This document shows positions 17,925-26,062 of a stretch of 64,000 nucleotides of DNA, one piece after another. A model generated the notes under the pieces. That model saw only the letters and a program-made list of their open reading frames with translations. It made no database searches and was not told where the DNA came from. Made by a program: the position numbers and the translations under genes. The number at the start of each line of letters is the position of its first letter. Position 1 is the first letter of the stretch. Origin of the DNA: Clostridiales bacterium (GTDB lineage: Bacteria; Bacillota; Clostridia; Peptostreptococcales; Anaerovoracaceae); assembly GCA_015243575.1 (NCBI GenBank), contig CP042469.1, positions 1,640,929 to 1,704,928 of the forward strand, read 5' to 3'.

Positions 17925-18656
17925 CTATTTCATTTCTTGCCTTAAGGCTGTTAGAATCTTTTTTTCGATTCTTGAGACCTGTACCTGGGAGATCCCCATT
18001 AAGCCTGCAACCTGTTGTTGAGTCATATCCTTAAAATAGCGAAGAGCGATAATCTGTCTCTCCTTATTGGATAATTTGCCGATAATGCTTTTCAGGTGAA
18101 TCATATCGATGTTCCGCTGTTCCGTATCGGTATATGGCTCTTTCCCCGAACGCTCCTGCCTGTCGGGATCATCAAGGCTTTCCAGGTTGGTAAGCGCATC
18201 ACTGGCTTCCATAAGGTTCAGAATCTGTTCCGGTTCCATCTCCATCAGGGAGGCAAGTTCGCTCACCTTCGGATATCTGCCATTTTCATTATAGAAACGC
18301 TCTTGGCAGTGCTTCATATTTTTGATATCCTGCTTTACCTGTCTTCCGACCTTAATTCTGCCGTCGTCCCTCAGATAACGTCTGATCTCACCGAGAATCA
18401 TCGGTACCGCATACGTGGAGAACATCACGCCATAAGTACTATCAAACCGCTCCACAGCCTTTAGTAGACCAATATACCCGATTTGAAGCAAATCATCTAG
18501 TTCATAGCCATTTCCCATAAATTTCAAGGCAATATTTTTCACCAGCCCGGTATTTTGTACGATAAGCTGCTCCCTCGCCCATTCGTTCCCGTTTCTAGCC
18601 CGGTCAATTAGATCATATGTATCTTCTTTGTTTCTGACAACATTATTAGAACTCAT
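17925..18656 (-). CDS. sigF: Sporulation sigma factor F
   Basis: The first forespore-specific sigma factor, held inactive by SpoIIAB until engulfment begins. The 243-residue protein has sigma-70 region 2 (AREQLIVQNTGLVKNIALKF, LLQIGYIGLLKAVERFD), region 3 and region 4 (LSNKERQIIALRYFKDMTQQQVAGLMGISQ). It is the last gene of the classical spoIIAA-spoIIAB-sigF operon. Its ATG lies 11 bases inside the end of spoIIAB, with only a weak ribosome site, so translation is probably coupled to spoIIAB. In Bacillus the spoVA genes follow sigF; here they lie 11 kb away. Confidence 0.95.
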   Translation of the reverse strand: MSSNNVVRNKEDTYDLIDRARNGNEWAREQLIVQNTGLVKNIALKFMGNGYELDDLLQIGYIGLLKAVERFDSTYGVMFSTYAVPMILGEIRRYLRDDGRIKVGRQVKQDIKNMKHCQERFYNENGRYPKVSELASLMEMEPEQILNLMEASDALTNLESLDDPDRQERSGKEPYTDTEQRNIDMIHLKSIIGKLSNKERQIIALRYFKDMTQQQVAGLMGISQVQVSRIEKKILTALRQEMK

Positions 18657-19110
18657 AAGCCATGTCCAGATTCTTAATCATTGTAATTCTGGTGCCTTCT
18701 CCAGGGGTGGATTCCACTTCCAATTTATCCATGAAGCTCTCCATAACCGTAAACCCCATACCGGAGCGCTCCTCACCGGGAATCGAGGTGTACAGTGGTT
18801 CTCTGGCTTTAGATATATCTTCAATCCCTACGCCGTTGTCCATTACGGAGATCATCAGCCTACGTTCCTGATCCACCGTGCATTCCATTGTTACAAATCC
18901 TTCTTTCTGGTCACCATAAGCGTGAATGATTGCATTGCTGACGGCTTCGGAAACTGCTGTCTTTATCTCCGTCAGTTCTTCAACAGTGGGATCAAGAGGA
19001 GCAACGAAAGCTGCAACAGCGACACGAGCAAAGCTTTCATTCTCAGATTTATTCAGAAACTCAAGTTTCATGCGGTTTAAGACAGAATCCTTTTCCAATT
19101 TACTATTCAT
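18646..19110 (-). CDS. spoIIAB: Anti-sigma F factor SpoIIAB (serine kinase)
   Basis: Binds and inhibits sigma-F and phosphorylates SpoIIAA using ATP. The 154-residue protein has the GHKL ATPase pattern: ELTEIKTAVSEAVSNAIIHAY (N box), VMDNGVGIED (G1) and GMGFTVMESFMD (G2). I place the start at the ATG at 19110, preceded by AAGGTGA, inside the last codons of spoIIAA; an upstream in-frame start at 19134 is less likely. Overlaps on both sides indicate translational coupling across the operon. Confidence 0.95.
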   Translation of the reverse strand: MNSKLEKDSVLNRMKLEFLNKSENESFARVAVAAFVAPLDPTVEELTEIKTAVSEAVSNAIIHAYGDQKEGFVTMECTVDQERRLMISVMDNGVGIEDISKAREPLYTSIPGEERSGMGFTVMESFMDKLEVESTPGEGTRITMIKNLDMAYEF

Positions 19111-19480
19111 TGTCACCTTCCGCCTCCTCGTCATTATATTCTGATTCGATCAATTCAATGGATTCAGCGATGGTCCCCAACCTTGAAGCGATGGTATAGA
19201 TTCCTGCCATATCCAGAATCCTGTCAATATATTCATTACAGCCTGTTATGATCAGTTTGCCGCTCAGCTGGGTAATTTTATTGTAACGGCCCATTACGAC
19301 ACCGATCCCAGAGCTGTCCATGAAGGTCACTTTTTCAAAATTAAAAATTAAGTGTTTTGAATGAAAGGCATCCACAGTTTTATCGATTTCTTCCCTGATT
19401 ACAGCGGAAGTATGATGGTCAAGCTCGCCATCAAGATTTGCGATTAAAATATCGTCGGTCATTTCAAATTCTATCTGCAT
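19103..19480 (-). CDS. spoIIAA: Anti-anti-sigma factor SpoIIAA
   Basis: STAS-domain antagonist of SpoIIAB; in its unphosphorylated form it frees sigma-F. Of 125 residues, the first 110 form the STAS domain with FMDSSGIGVVMGRY, which contains the phosphorylated serine. The tail is acidic (NDEEAEGDNE). A very strong ribosome site (AGGAGGGGGG) precedes the ATG. First gene of the operon. Confidence 0.95.
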   Translation of the reverse strand: MQIEFEMTDDILIANLDGELDHHTSAVIREEIDKTVDAFHSKHLIFNFEKVTFMDSSGIGVVMGRYNKITQLSGKLIITGCNEYIDRILDMAGIYTIASRLGTIAESIELIESEYNDEEAEGDNE

Positions 19481-19500
19481 ATTAACCCCCCCTCCTAATC

Positions 19501-19529
19501 ATTATACAAGCTTGTCCATGCTCTGTCGC
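19501..19529 (-). promoter_or_regulatory. Possible promoter close to spoIIAA
   Basis: TATAAT (19506..19501) with GCGACA 17 bases upstream (19529..19524). The -10 box is consensus but the -35 box matches only four of six. In Bacillus this operon uses sigma-H; I could not identify a sigma-H promoter securely. Confidence 0.35.
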
Positions 19530-19566
19530 TGAGAGAATGAGGGGATATGATTCTATTTTTGTCGAA

Positions 19567-19753
19567 AAGGCGGCATAAACTGACGCTTCAACGCCTTCAC
19601 ACTTTTGATATTATTCAATCCTCATCTCATGATTTTTAGAGTATTAAAATTTGAAGCAATCAAATTATTAATACTGGCTAAAAATTTCATTCGATTCGGA
19701 ACATAATATTACAAAAGTGCTCAAGGCATTTCTGTGTCAGTTTATGCCGCCTT
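19567..19753. repeat. 187-bp near-palindromic intergenic element between spoIIAA and thiI
   Basis: The two ends (19567-19584 and 19736-19753) are perfect 18-bp inverted repeats beginning AAGGCGGCATAAAC. The pairing continues inward: ATAATAT, AAAAGTG and AAGGC segments near 19595-19620 match partners near 19700-19730, and two AT-rich segments of about 22 bases around the centre also pair. The whole element can fold into one long imperfect hairpin. No coding sequence is present. A related short motif, GTCGGCTTAAACTGACG, occurs at 24009-24025 upstream of rodA. It resembles a MITE or a large intergenic palindrome. It fills most of the 290-base gap. Confidence 0.7.
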
Positions 19754-19770
19754 CGTTTTACGTTGCGACG

Positions 19771-20961
19771 TTATTCCGCGGGATAGATTGTGATGGTTTC
19801 TCTGGAAGCTACGGCTTCGTCCACCAGCTTGTCTACGTCCAGCTTACTTTCGGATTCCAGGATTCTGCTCAGCCTTGGCTTCGTCACCGGATGTTTGGGG
19901 AGAAATACGGTACAGCAATCTTCGTATGGAAGAATAGAAGTTTCATAGGTTCCGATATTCCTTGCGGTATCCATAATATCTACCTTATCTAGTGCGATCA
20001 GCGGCCTCATCACAGGCATCTGCACCGACTGGTCCGTAACGATCAGGGACTCAGCTGTCTGACTGGCTACCTGTCCCAGGTTTTCACCGGTAATCAACAT
20101 GCCGCATTCCGTCTCCTTTGCAACCTTTTCCGCAATCTTCATCATAAAACGGCGAACAAGGATTGTCGTTTCTTCTTCAGGACAATGTTGAACGATCAGC
20201 TCCTGAATCGGAAGAAGGTTTATGGTATGAAGCTTAAATCTTCCGCAGTATGTTGCTACAATGCGCGCCAGATCCTCAACCTTTTCCTGCGCACGTTCGC
20301 TGGTATAAGGGTAGGAATGAAAATGAACCGCTTCAATGAGCATCCCACGCTTGGCCATCATCCACGCCGCCACAGGGCTGTCTATCCCCCCTGAAAGGAG
20401 GACCAACCCTTTGCCGTTAGTTCCCAGCGGCAAGCCTCCAAAACCGGAAATCTTCTGCTCGTAGATATATGATTTATCCCTCCGTACATCTACAAAAAGA
20501 AGGCAGTCCGGACGATGCACATCAACTTTGAGAACCTTGCATCCGATTAGAACCTTGGCACCAATAATTCTTCCGATATCCGGTGATTTAATCGGAAAGC
20601 TCTTATCTGCACGCTTCGCATCTACTTTAAAGGTCTTGATACCTTTCTTCTCAATTAATCGGAGCATGTATTCGATAGCGGCATCTCCGATTTCTTCAAT
20701 GTCCGAAGCGACTTCTACCGCAGGACTTATGGATGCAACACCAAAGACCTTTGAAATATCACCTGCAACCATATCCTGTTCAAGCTCCATGGGCGTTTTC
20801 ACGAAGATAAGTCCTTCATGACGCCTCACCTCAGCACCTTCATATTTCTTTAACACTCTTTTGATCCGGTCAACCAGCATACGCTCAAAATACGGCTTAT
20901 TCAAGCCTTTGAGCGCCACCTCACCACATCGTACGATAAATGTATTTTTTTCATCCATCAT
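19771..20961 (-). CDS. thiI: tRNA 4-thiouridine synthase/thiamine sulfurtransferase ThiI
   Basis: Transfers sulfur from a cysteine desulfurase persulfide to tRNA U8 and, in many bacteria, to ThiS for thiazole synthesis. The 396-residue protein has an N-terminal ferredoxin-like region, a THUMP domain (about residues 60-165) and the PP-loop ATPase motif LLSGGIDSPVAAW. The C-terminal rhodanese domain of the Escherichia coli enzyme is absent, as usual in Firmicutes, where a dedicated desulfurase supplies the persulfide. It overlaps the upstream desulfurase gene by four bases (ATGA), which supports that pairing. Confidence 0.95.
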   Translation of the reverse strand: MMDEKNTFIVRCGEVALKGLNKPYFERMLVDRIKRVLKKYEGAEVRRHEGLIFVKTPMELEQDMVAGDISKVFGVASISPAVEVASDIEEIGDAAIEYMLRLIEKKGIKTFKVDAKRADKSFPIKSPDIGRIIGAKVLIGCKVLKVDVHRPDCLLFVDVRRDKSYIYEQKISGFGGLPLGTNGKGLVLLSGGIDSPVAAWMMAKRGMLIEAVHFHSYPYTSERAQEKVEDLARIVATYCGRFKLHTINLLPIQELIVQHCPEEETTILVRRFMMKIAEKVAKETECGMLITGENLGQVASQTAESLIVTDQSVQMPVMRPLIALDKVDIMDTARNIGTYETSILPYEDCCTVFLPKHPVTKPRLSRILESESKLDVDKLVDEAVASRETITIYPAE

Positions 20962-22124
20962 CTGAAACTTCCTAACCTTCTAAATTTGAGGACTGCATTT
21001 TTCAATTCCGTTAAAACATAGTCCATTTCTTCCATTGTATTAAATTCATTGAAGCTGAATCGAATGGCTCCCTCGATTTCCCGATCAGAAAGCCCCATTG
21101 CTTTCAGCACATGGCTTTGTCCCTTTTTCTTTGAGGAACAGGCCGAACCGGTTGAAACATAAATATCCGATTGTTCCAGGGTATGCAGTAAAACTTCACC
21201 GCGGACCCCGAGAAAGCTCACATTCAAGATGGATGAGATACCTTCCTCACTGCTGTTAAATCGTACGTCTGGTATCTCCTCTTGGATTCCCTGTTTCAGG
21301 CGGAACTTTGCCGCCTCCATGGCTTTGGCTCGTTTGTCCAGGTTTGCCGAGCTAAGCGTCGCTGCTTTTCCGAAGCCTGCGACGGCTGGTACGTTTTCTG
21401 TTCCTGATCGGAGTCCTCTTTCCTGGCCCCCCCCATAAATGATGGGGAGAATATTAAGATCTTTTCTTACATAGAGTGCACCTACGCCCTTAGGTCCATG
21501 AATTTTGTGTCCGCTTACGGAAAAAAGATCGATCCCTAAATCCTTGACATGGATCGGGAGCTTACCGTAAGATTGGACGCCGTCACAGTGAAAGAGAATT
21601 TCGGTTCCAAGCCTTTTTTCTGCTGCTTTCTTCAGTTTTGAGATTTTATCAATGGGCTGAATTGCCCCTGTTTCATTGTTCACCTGCATGATTGACATCA
21701 GTATTGTTTGATCATTCAATGCACTTTCAAGTGAATTTAGATCAATCCTCCCTTGACGATCAACCGGCAGATAAATCACTTTGAACCCCATGTTTTCGAG
21801 CTTTTTACAACTTTCCAGCACTGCCGGATGCTCGATTTGAGAAGTGATAATAGTGTTTCCCCGTCTTTTTCTCGCCTGTACCGCTCCGAAAATAGCAATA
21901 TTGTCGGATTCGGTTCCGCCAGAAGTAAATAAAATTTCCTCTTCTTTTGCTCCCAATGATGCAGCAACCATTCTTCTGGATTCCTTTATGGCCTTCTCAG
22001 CCGTGATGCCCATTCGGTGGAGCGAAGAAGGATTGCCATAATCGGTTTCCATATATTTGACCGTCTCTTCCATTGCTTCTCGATACGGTCTTGTTGTTGC
22101 GCTATTGTCTAAATAAACGAACAT
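20958..22124 (-). CDS. Cysteine desulfurase (NifS/IscS class, ThiI partner)
   Basis: PLP enzyme that converts cysteine to alanine and enzyme-bound persulfide. The 388-residue protein has YLDNSATTRPYREA at the N-terminus, HCDGVQSYGK, the PLP lysine in SVSGHKIHGPKG, and the catalytic-loop cysteine in STGSACSSKKKG, a class I (IscS/NifS) loop. Co-translation with thiI (four-base overlap) indicates a role in tRNA thiolation, like NifZ of Bacillus. No iscU or iscR is nearby, so a general Fe-S cluster role is less supported. Confidence 0.93.
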   Translation of the reverse strand: MFVYLDNSATTRPYREAMEETVKYMETDYGNPSSLHRMGITAEKAIKESRRMVAASLGAKEEEILFTSGGTESDNIAIFGAVQARKRRGNTIITSQIEHPAVLESCKKLENMGFKVIYLPVDRQGRIDLNSLESALNDQTILMSIMQVNNETGAIQPIDKISKLKKAAEKRLGTEILFHCDGVQSYGKLPIHVKDLGIDLFSVSGHKIHGPKGVGALYVRKDLNILPIIYGGGQERGLRSGTENVPAVAGFGKAATLSSANLDKRAKAMEAAKFRLKQGIQEEIPDVRFNSSEEGISSILNVSFLGVRGEVLLHTLEQSDIYVSTGSACSSKKKGQSHVLKAMGLSDREIEGAIRFSFNEFNTMEEMDYVLTELKNAVLKFRRLGSFR

Positions 22125-22230
22125 ACTGCCCTCTTACAATTTATCAGGTATCGCTGCGCCATGTTGATTTTCACAAGAAATCCCCTGCTGCAGCGAGCTG
22201 TTAATGGGGTTGGCATACGCCATTCATGAT

Positions 22231-22254
22231 GAAAGAAGAGGCATACGCCTCTTC
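22231..22254 (-). terminator. Hairpin terminator after rny
   Basis: A perfect 8-bp stem GAAGAGGC/GCCTCTTC with a four-base loop lies three bases after the rny stop on the minus strand. The following T-tract is weak (TTTC), so termination may be partial. Confidence 0.6.
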
Positions 22255-22256
22255 CT

Positions 22257-23804
22257 TTATTTTGCATATTCGATTGCTCTGGTTTCTCTGATTACGTTGA
22301 CCTTGATCTGACCCGGGTATTCCAGCTCGCTTTCGATCTTCTTGCTGATTTCCCTTGCCAGGAATACAATCTCTTCGTCATTCATTTCATCAGGTCTTGC
22401 AATGATTCTAATTTCACGACCGGCCTGGATGGCGAAGGATCTTTCTACGCCAGGTGTGGTATTTGCAATCTCTTCAAGCTTCTGCAGTCTCTTGATATAG
22501 GTTTCCAGTGTTTCTCTTCTGGCACCCGGTCTAGCTGCAGATAAAGCATCCGCCGCCGCAATCAATACCGCTTCCATGCTCTTCGCTTCGTAGTCACCAT
22601 GGTGCGCCGCCATGCCGTTGATGATAATTTCAGATTCCTTGTATTTTCTCAGTAAATCAATACCAATATCTACATGGGTTCCTTCAACCTCGTGATCGAC
22701 AGCTTTTCCAATATCATGGAGTAAGCCTGCTCTTTTGGCGGATTTGATATCTAGTCCCAATTCTCCTGCCATTAAACCTGCCAGATGGGCAACCTCAACG
22801 GAGTGCTTCAGGACATTTTGTCCATAACTTGTTCTGTACTTTAATCTTCCTAGAAGCTTTATCAGTTCCGGATGAAGATTATGTATGCCGACCTCAAAAG
22901 TAGCCTGCTCCCCTTCTTCCTTAATGATATTATTCACTTCTTTTTCTGCTTTCTCAACCATCTCTTCAATTCTAGCCGGATGAATTCGCCCGTCCACAAT
23001 GAGCTTTTCAAGAGACAGTCTTGCGATTTCTCTCCTTACCGGATCAAATCCGGATAAGATTACTGCTTCCGGTGTATCGTCAATGATTAAATCGATACCG
23101 GTCAGCGTCTCAATCGCTCTAATGTTTCTTCCTTCTCTTCCGATGATTCTTCCCTTCATTTCATCATTGGGAAGGGGTACCACCGAAACGGTACTTTCAG
23201 CCACATGATCTGCAGCGCATCGCTGGATGGCTCCGGTAATGATTTCCTTTGCCTTCTTATCAGCATCTTCCTTAGCCTTGGATTCGATATCCTTGATCAT
23301 GACTGATGCTTCGTACCTGATATCTTTTTCAACGTTGGAAAGCAGTATTCCTTTTGCTTCCTCCACCGTATACCCGGAGATCCTCTCCAGCTCTTCAATT
23401 TGCTTATTAATGAATCCGTCCAATTCTTGCTGCTTATTGATCAATAGTTGTTCTTTTTTCGTGATTCCGTCTTCTTTTTTCTCAAGATTTTCGGTCTTTC
23501 GATCAATGGCTTCTTCCTTTTGGATCAGTCTTTTTTCCGATCTTTGGATTTCAGCTCGTCTTTCTCTGATTTCACGCTCAACATCACTTCTCATTCTGTG
23601 AGCTTCTTCTTTTGCTTCAATGGTTATTTCCTTTTTTATGGTTTCCGATCTGTTTTCAGCATCGAGGATTATATTCTTGGCCTTTTGTTCAGCACTTCCA
23701 ATGGCTTTTTCACCGACATTTTTTCTGAATATATATCCAACCAAAGACCCGAAGGCCAAGGCAACAATTCCAATGAGTATTACTGTTCCTATTCCTATGT
23801 TAAT
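22257..23804 (-). CDS. rny: Ribonuclease Y
   Basis: Membrane-anchored endoribonuclease that starts mRNA decay in Firmicutes. It has an N-terminal transmembrane helix, a long coiled coil (about residues 30-170), a KH domain ([19 protein letters not shown]) and an HD domain ([21 protein letters not shown]). No ATG, GTG or TTG gives a complete N-terminus: the first such codon, a TTG at 23759, would cut off the membrane helix. Reading upstream in frame gives the family-like start [19 protein letters not shown]. The only codon close to the GGGAGG ribosome site is an ATT at 23804..23802, giving 515 residues, the normal length. An ATA two codons further in is an alternative. ATT initiation is inferred. 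Confidence 0.9.
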   Translation of the reverse strand: MNIGIGTVILIGIVALAFGSLVGYIFRKNVGEKAIGSAEQKAKNIILDAENRSETIKKEITIEAKEEAHRMRSDVEREIRERRAEIQRSEKRLIQKEEAIDRKTENLEKKEDGITKKEQLLINKQQELDGFINKQIEELERISGYTVEEAKGILLSNVEKDIRYEASVMIKDIESKAKEDADKKAKEIITGAIQRCAADHVAESTVSVVPLPNDEMKGRIIGREGRNIRAIETLTGIDLIIDDTPEAVILSGFDPVRREIARLSLEKLIVDGRIHPARIEEMVEKAEKEVNNIIKEEGEQATFEVGIHNLHPELIKLLGRLKYRTSYGQNVLKHSVEVAHLAGLMAGELGLDIKSAKRAGLLHDIGKAVDHEVEGTHVDIGIDLLRKYKESEIIINGMAAHHGDYEAKSMEAVLIAAADALSAARPGARRETLETYIKRLQKLEEIANTTPGVERSFAIQAGREIRIIARPDEMNDEEIVFLAREISKKIESELEYPGQIKVNVIRETRAIEYAK

Positions 23805-23914
23805 GCACCTCCCTCTCTGTATTATTTTTAACTTTTTAACGCCCGTTCAAACCGGGACGAACAACTAAATATCAGCATTGTGTAATTAAATATTGATATA
23901 ACTACACAATATAT

Positions 23915-23944
23915 ATTATAATGTTGTACGTGACATAATGTCAA
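23915..23944 (-). promoter_or_regulatory. Sigma-A promoter of rny
   Basis: On the minus strand a perfect TTGACA (23944..23939) and TATAAT (23920..23915) are separated by 18 bases. The leader to the rny start is about 105 bases and holds a small CCCG/CGGG hairpin near 23841-23857. Confidence 0.75.
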
Positions 23945-24102
23945 GTTGAATTAGATTGAGCCGGCAGTGATATTTTGTAAAATTTCTCTGTTCGTGGAAT
24001 CCTTTTTTGTCGGCTTAAACTGACGAAATTCAACCGTGAAACAAGCGTTAAAACAACATATTATCTGGCTGAAATGTTAGAAACAGAAACGAAGGTATTT
24101 GA

Positions 24103-25209
24103 ATGGACTATTTTAGAAATCTGTTAAAGAACATCGACAAGTTATTGCTCTTTTTACCACTCTGCTTTGCAGTAATCAGTATCGTTATGGTGGGCAGCAC
24201 ATCCTACGAAGGGCAATTTATTATAACAAAAGATATCACAGTACAATTTGCAGCTTACTGTCTGGGTACCATAGCACTCTGCATTGTATTGTTATTCGAT
24301 TATAAGACATTTGAGAGTATGGAAAAGATCATCTATGCAGCATCCATACTATTTCTCTTAACCGTATACATTCCGGGACTCGGTGTCGAGCATTATGGCT
24401 CCCGAGCCTGGGTAGACCTTGGCCCAATTGACATGCAGCCCTCCGAGCTGGTGAAAATTTCCTTCGTTCTGTTATTTGCCAACTATCTTTCAAGAAAAAG
24501 AGGAACGCTGGATACACTAAAAGGCATCGGTATGGCCGGACTCTACGCAGCGCCCTTTATCGTAATCATCCTGAAAGAGGATTTGGGAACGGCAGTTGTC
24601 ATGTGCTTTATGACGGTTGTGATGATTTTCACCGCAGGGATTGATTACAAACTGTTTGCAAAACTTGGCGGCGTTTTTATGATCTCAATGCCGATCTTGT
24701 ACCGTTTTATGGCCTCTCACCAAAAGGAGCGTATCGACGCCTTTCTTCACCCTGAGAATTTAAATCTGGCAGGTAATTATCAGGTTTACAATTCCAAGAT
24801 TGCCATCGGCTCAGGTGGAATCTTTGGCAAAGGATTATTTGCGGGAACCCAAAAGGAGTTAAAGTTTCTACCGGTCCAAAAATCCGACTTCATATTTTCA
24901 GTAATTGCAGAAGAGCTGGGAATGATCGGTGGTGCAGTTGTAATTCTCCTTTACGTTGCTTTCCTTTACCGCATGTTGAAAATTGCTGACAACGCAAAGG
25001 ACATGTATGGTTCTCTGATCGTAATCGGAATTCTATCCATGTTCTGTTTCCAGATCTTTGAAAACATTGCAATGGCTATGGGAATTATGCCGGTTACCGG
25101 AATTACCCTGCCGTTCATCAGTTATGGCGGTTCCTCTGTCGTAGCCAATATGGTAGCACTTGGAATCGTACTAAACGTTGGTATCAGGAGCAAGATCATT
25201 AATTTCTAA
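24103..25209 (+). CDS. rodA: Rod-shape SEDS glycosyltransferase RodA
   Basis: SEDS-family peptidoglycan polymerase that works with the class B PBP2 in the elongasome. The 368-residue polytopic protein has about ten membrane helices. SEDS signatures are GSRAWVDLGPIDMQPSEL, containing the conserved Trp and Pro-Ser-Glu, the loop HPENLNLAGNYQVYNSKIAIGSGG, and LPFISYGGSS near the C-terminus. It faces the mre-PBP2-minD operon tail to tail and is separated from it by two terminators. The opposite strand choice is notable because rodA is often co-transcribed with this operon in Clostridia. The ribosome site GAAGG is modest. Confidence 0.93.
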   Translation: MDYFRNLLKNIDKLLLFLPLCFAVISIVMVGSTSYEGQFIITKDITVQFAAYCLGTIALCIVLLFDYKTFESMEKIIYAASILFLLTVYIPGLGVEHYGSRAWVDLGPIDMQPSELVKISFVLLFANYLSRKRGTLDTLKGIGMAGLYAAPFIVIILKEDLGTAVVMCFMTVVMIFTAGIDYKLFAKLGGVFMISMPILYRFMASHQKERIDAFLHPENLNLAGNYQVYNSKIAIGSGGIFGKGLFAGTQKELKFLPVQKSDFIFSVIAEELGMIGGAVVILLYVAFLYRMLKIADNAKDMYGSLIVIGILSMFCFQIFENIAMAMGIMPVTGITLPFISYGGSSVVANMVALGIVLNVGIRSKIINF

Positions 25210-25244
25210 TCTAAAGAAACGCTGATTCCCTGTGCCATGATCCG

Positions 25245-25272
25245 AATAAAAAAGCAGCCGTAAACGGCTGCT
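25245..25272 (-). terminator. Terminator of the mre operon (minus strand)
   Basis: A perfect 8-bp stem AGCAGCCG/CGGCTGCT with a TAAA loop is followed, on the minus strand, by T6. It lies about 55 bases after the minD stop. Confidence 0.85.
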
Positions 25273-25285
25273 CAAGTTACTCACA

Positions 25286-25326
25286 AATCCCGTCGGGAGC
25301 AAAAGCTGCTGATGGGATCTTTTTTT
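25286..25326 (+). terminator. Terminator of rodA (plus strand)
   Basis: An imperfect stem of ATCCCGTC with GATGGGAT, plus an inner GGAGC/GCTGC pair around AAAA, is followed by T7. It ends at the base before the minD stop codon. Confidence 0.75.
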
Positions 25327-26052
25327 CTACGAGGCTTCAATGATTCGATCCATGATCTTTTTAAAGTTTTGTTCTATGTAGCTTCCCTCTTTATAAACGA
25401 TAGGGAGCCCATTATTTGCGGCAATGTGAATGTTCTCATCGTATTGAATGATCCCGGCCATTTCCGGTCTCATGATATCTGCTATTTCAGCTATGCCCGG
25501 AACAAGACCGGTACGGATCAAGTTAGCCATAACCTTATTAATCACATAAGTTCTTTTCTTAATTCCAATCTGAAGCAAGATCTGATCTACCGCATCTGCA
25601 TCCCTTACAGCAGCATACTCCGGCACGGTAACAATCACCGCGGAATCCGCTCCCGCAGCTGCAATGGCTAGCCCCTCGTCAATACCCGCCGGTGCGTCGA
25701 TGATGATATAATCAAAGCTCCGCTTTAACTTATTGCACAGAACCTTCATATGGAGCGGTGTGATCTCGGCCTTCTGCTTGTTTTGCGGGGCCGACATCAA
25801 GTACAGCTCTGGAAATCTTCTGTCCCTGATAAGGGCCTGCTTAATTCTGCAGACGCCGGACATGACATCAGCCACATCATAGACGACCTTATTTTCAAGC
25901 CCCAGGTAGATATCAAGGTTTCTAAGTCCCATGTTCATGTCGATCATGACGACCTTATATCCCTCCTGTGCCAGCTTGGCTCCCGCATTGGAAGCAAAAA
26001 CCGTCTTGCCGACACCGCCTTTGCCGGATGCGACCAAAATTACCTTGCCCAT
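25327..26052 (-). CDS. minD: MinD-family septum-site ATPase
   Basis: Deviant Walker ATPase of 241 residues that positions the division site with MinC. It shows the P-loop GKGGVGKT, VVMIDMNMGLRNLDIYLG and DYIIIDAPAGIDEGL. The C-terminal helix YIEQNFKKIMDRIIEAS could serve as the membrane-targeting helix but differs from the canonical one. I start it at the ATG at 26052, preceded by GAGGAGAAA. It is the last gene of the radC-mre-PBP2 operon, 10 bases after PBP2. minC, its usual neighbour in Clostridia, is missing here, so the protein may act alone or with a distant minC. Confidence 0.88.
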   Translation of the reverse strand: MGKVILVASGKGGVGKTVFASNAGAKLAQEGYKVVMIDMNMGLRNLDIYLGLENKVVYDVADVMSGVCRIKQALIRDRRFPELYLMSAPQNKQKAEITPLHMKVLCNKLKRSFDYIIIDAPAGIDEGLAIAAAGADSAVIVTVPEYAAVRDADAVDQILLQIGIKKRTYVINKVMANLIRTGLVPGIAEIADIMRPEMAGIIQYDENIHIAANNGLPIVYKEGSYIEQNFKKIMDRIIEAS

Positions 26053-26062
26053 ATTTTTCTCC

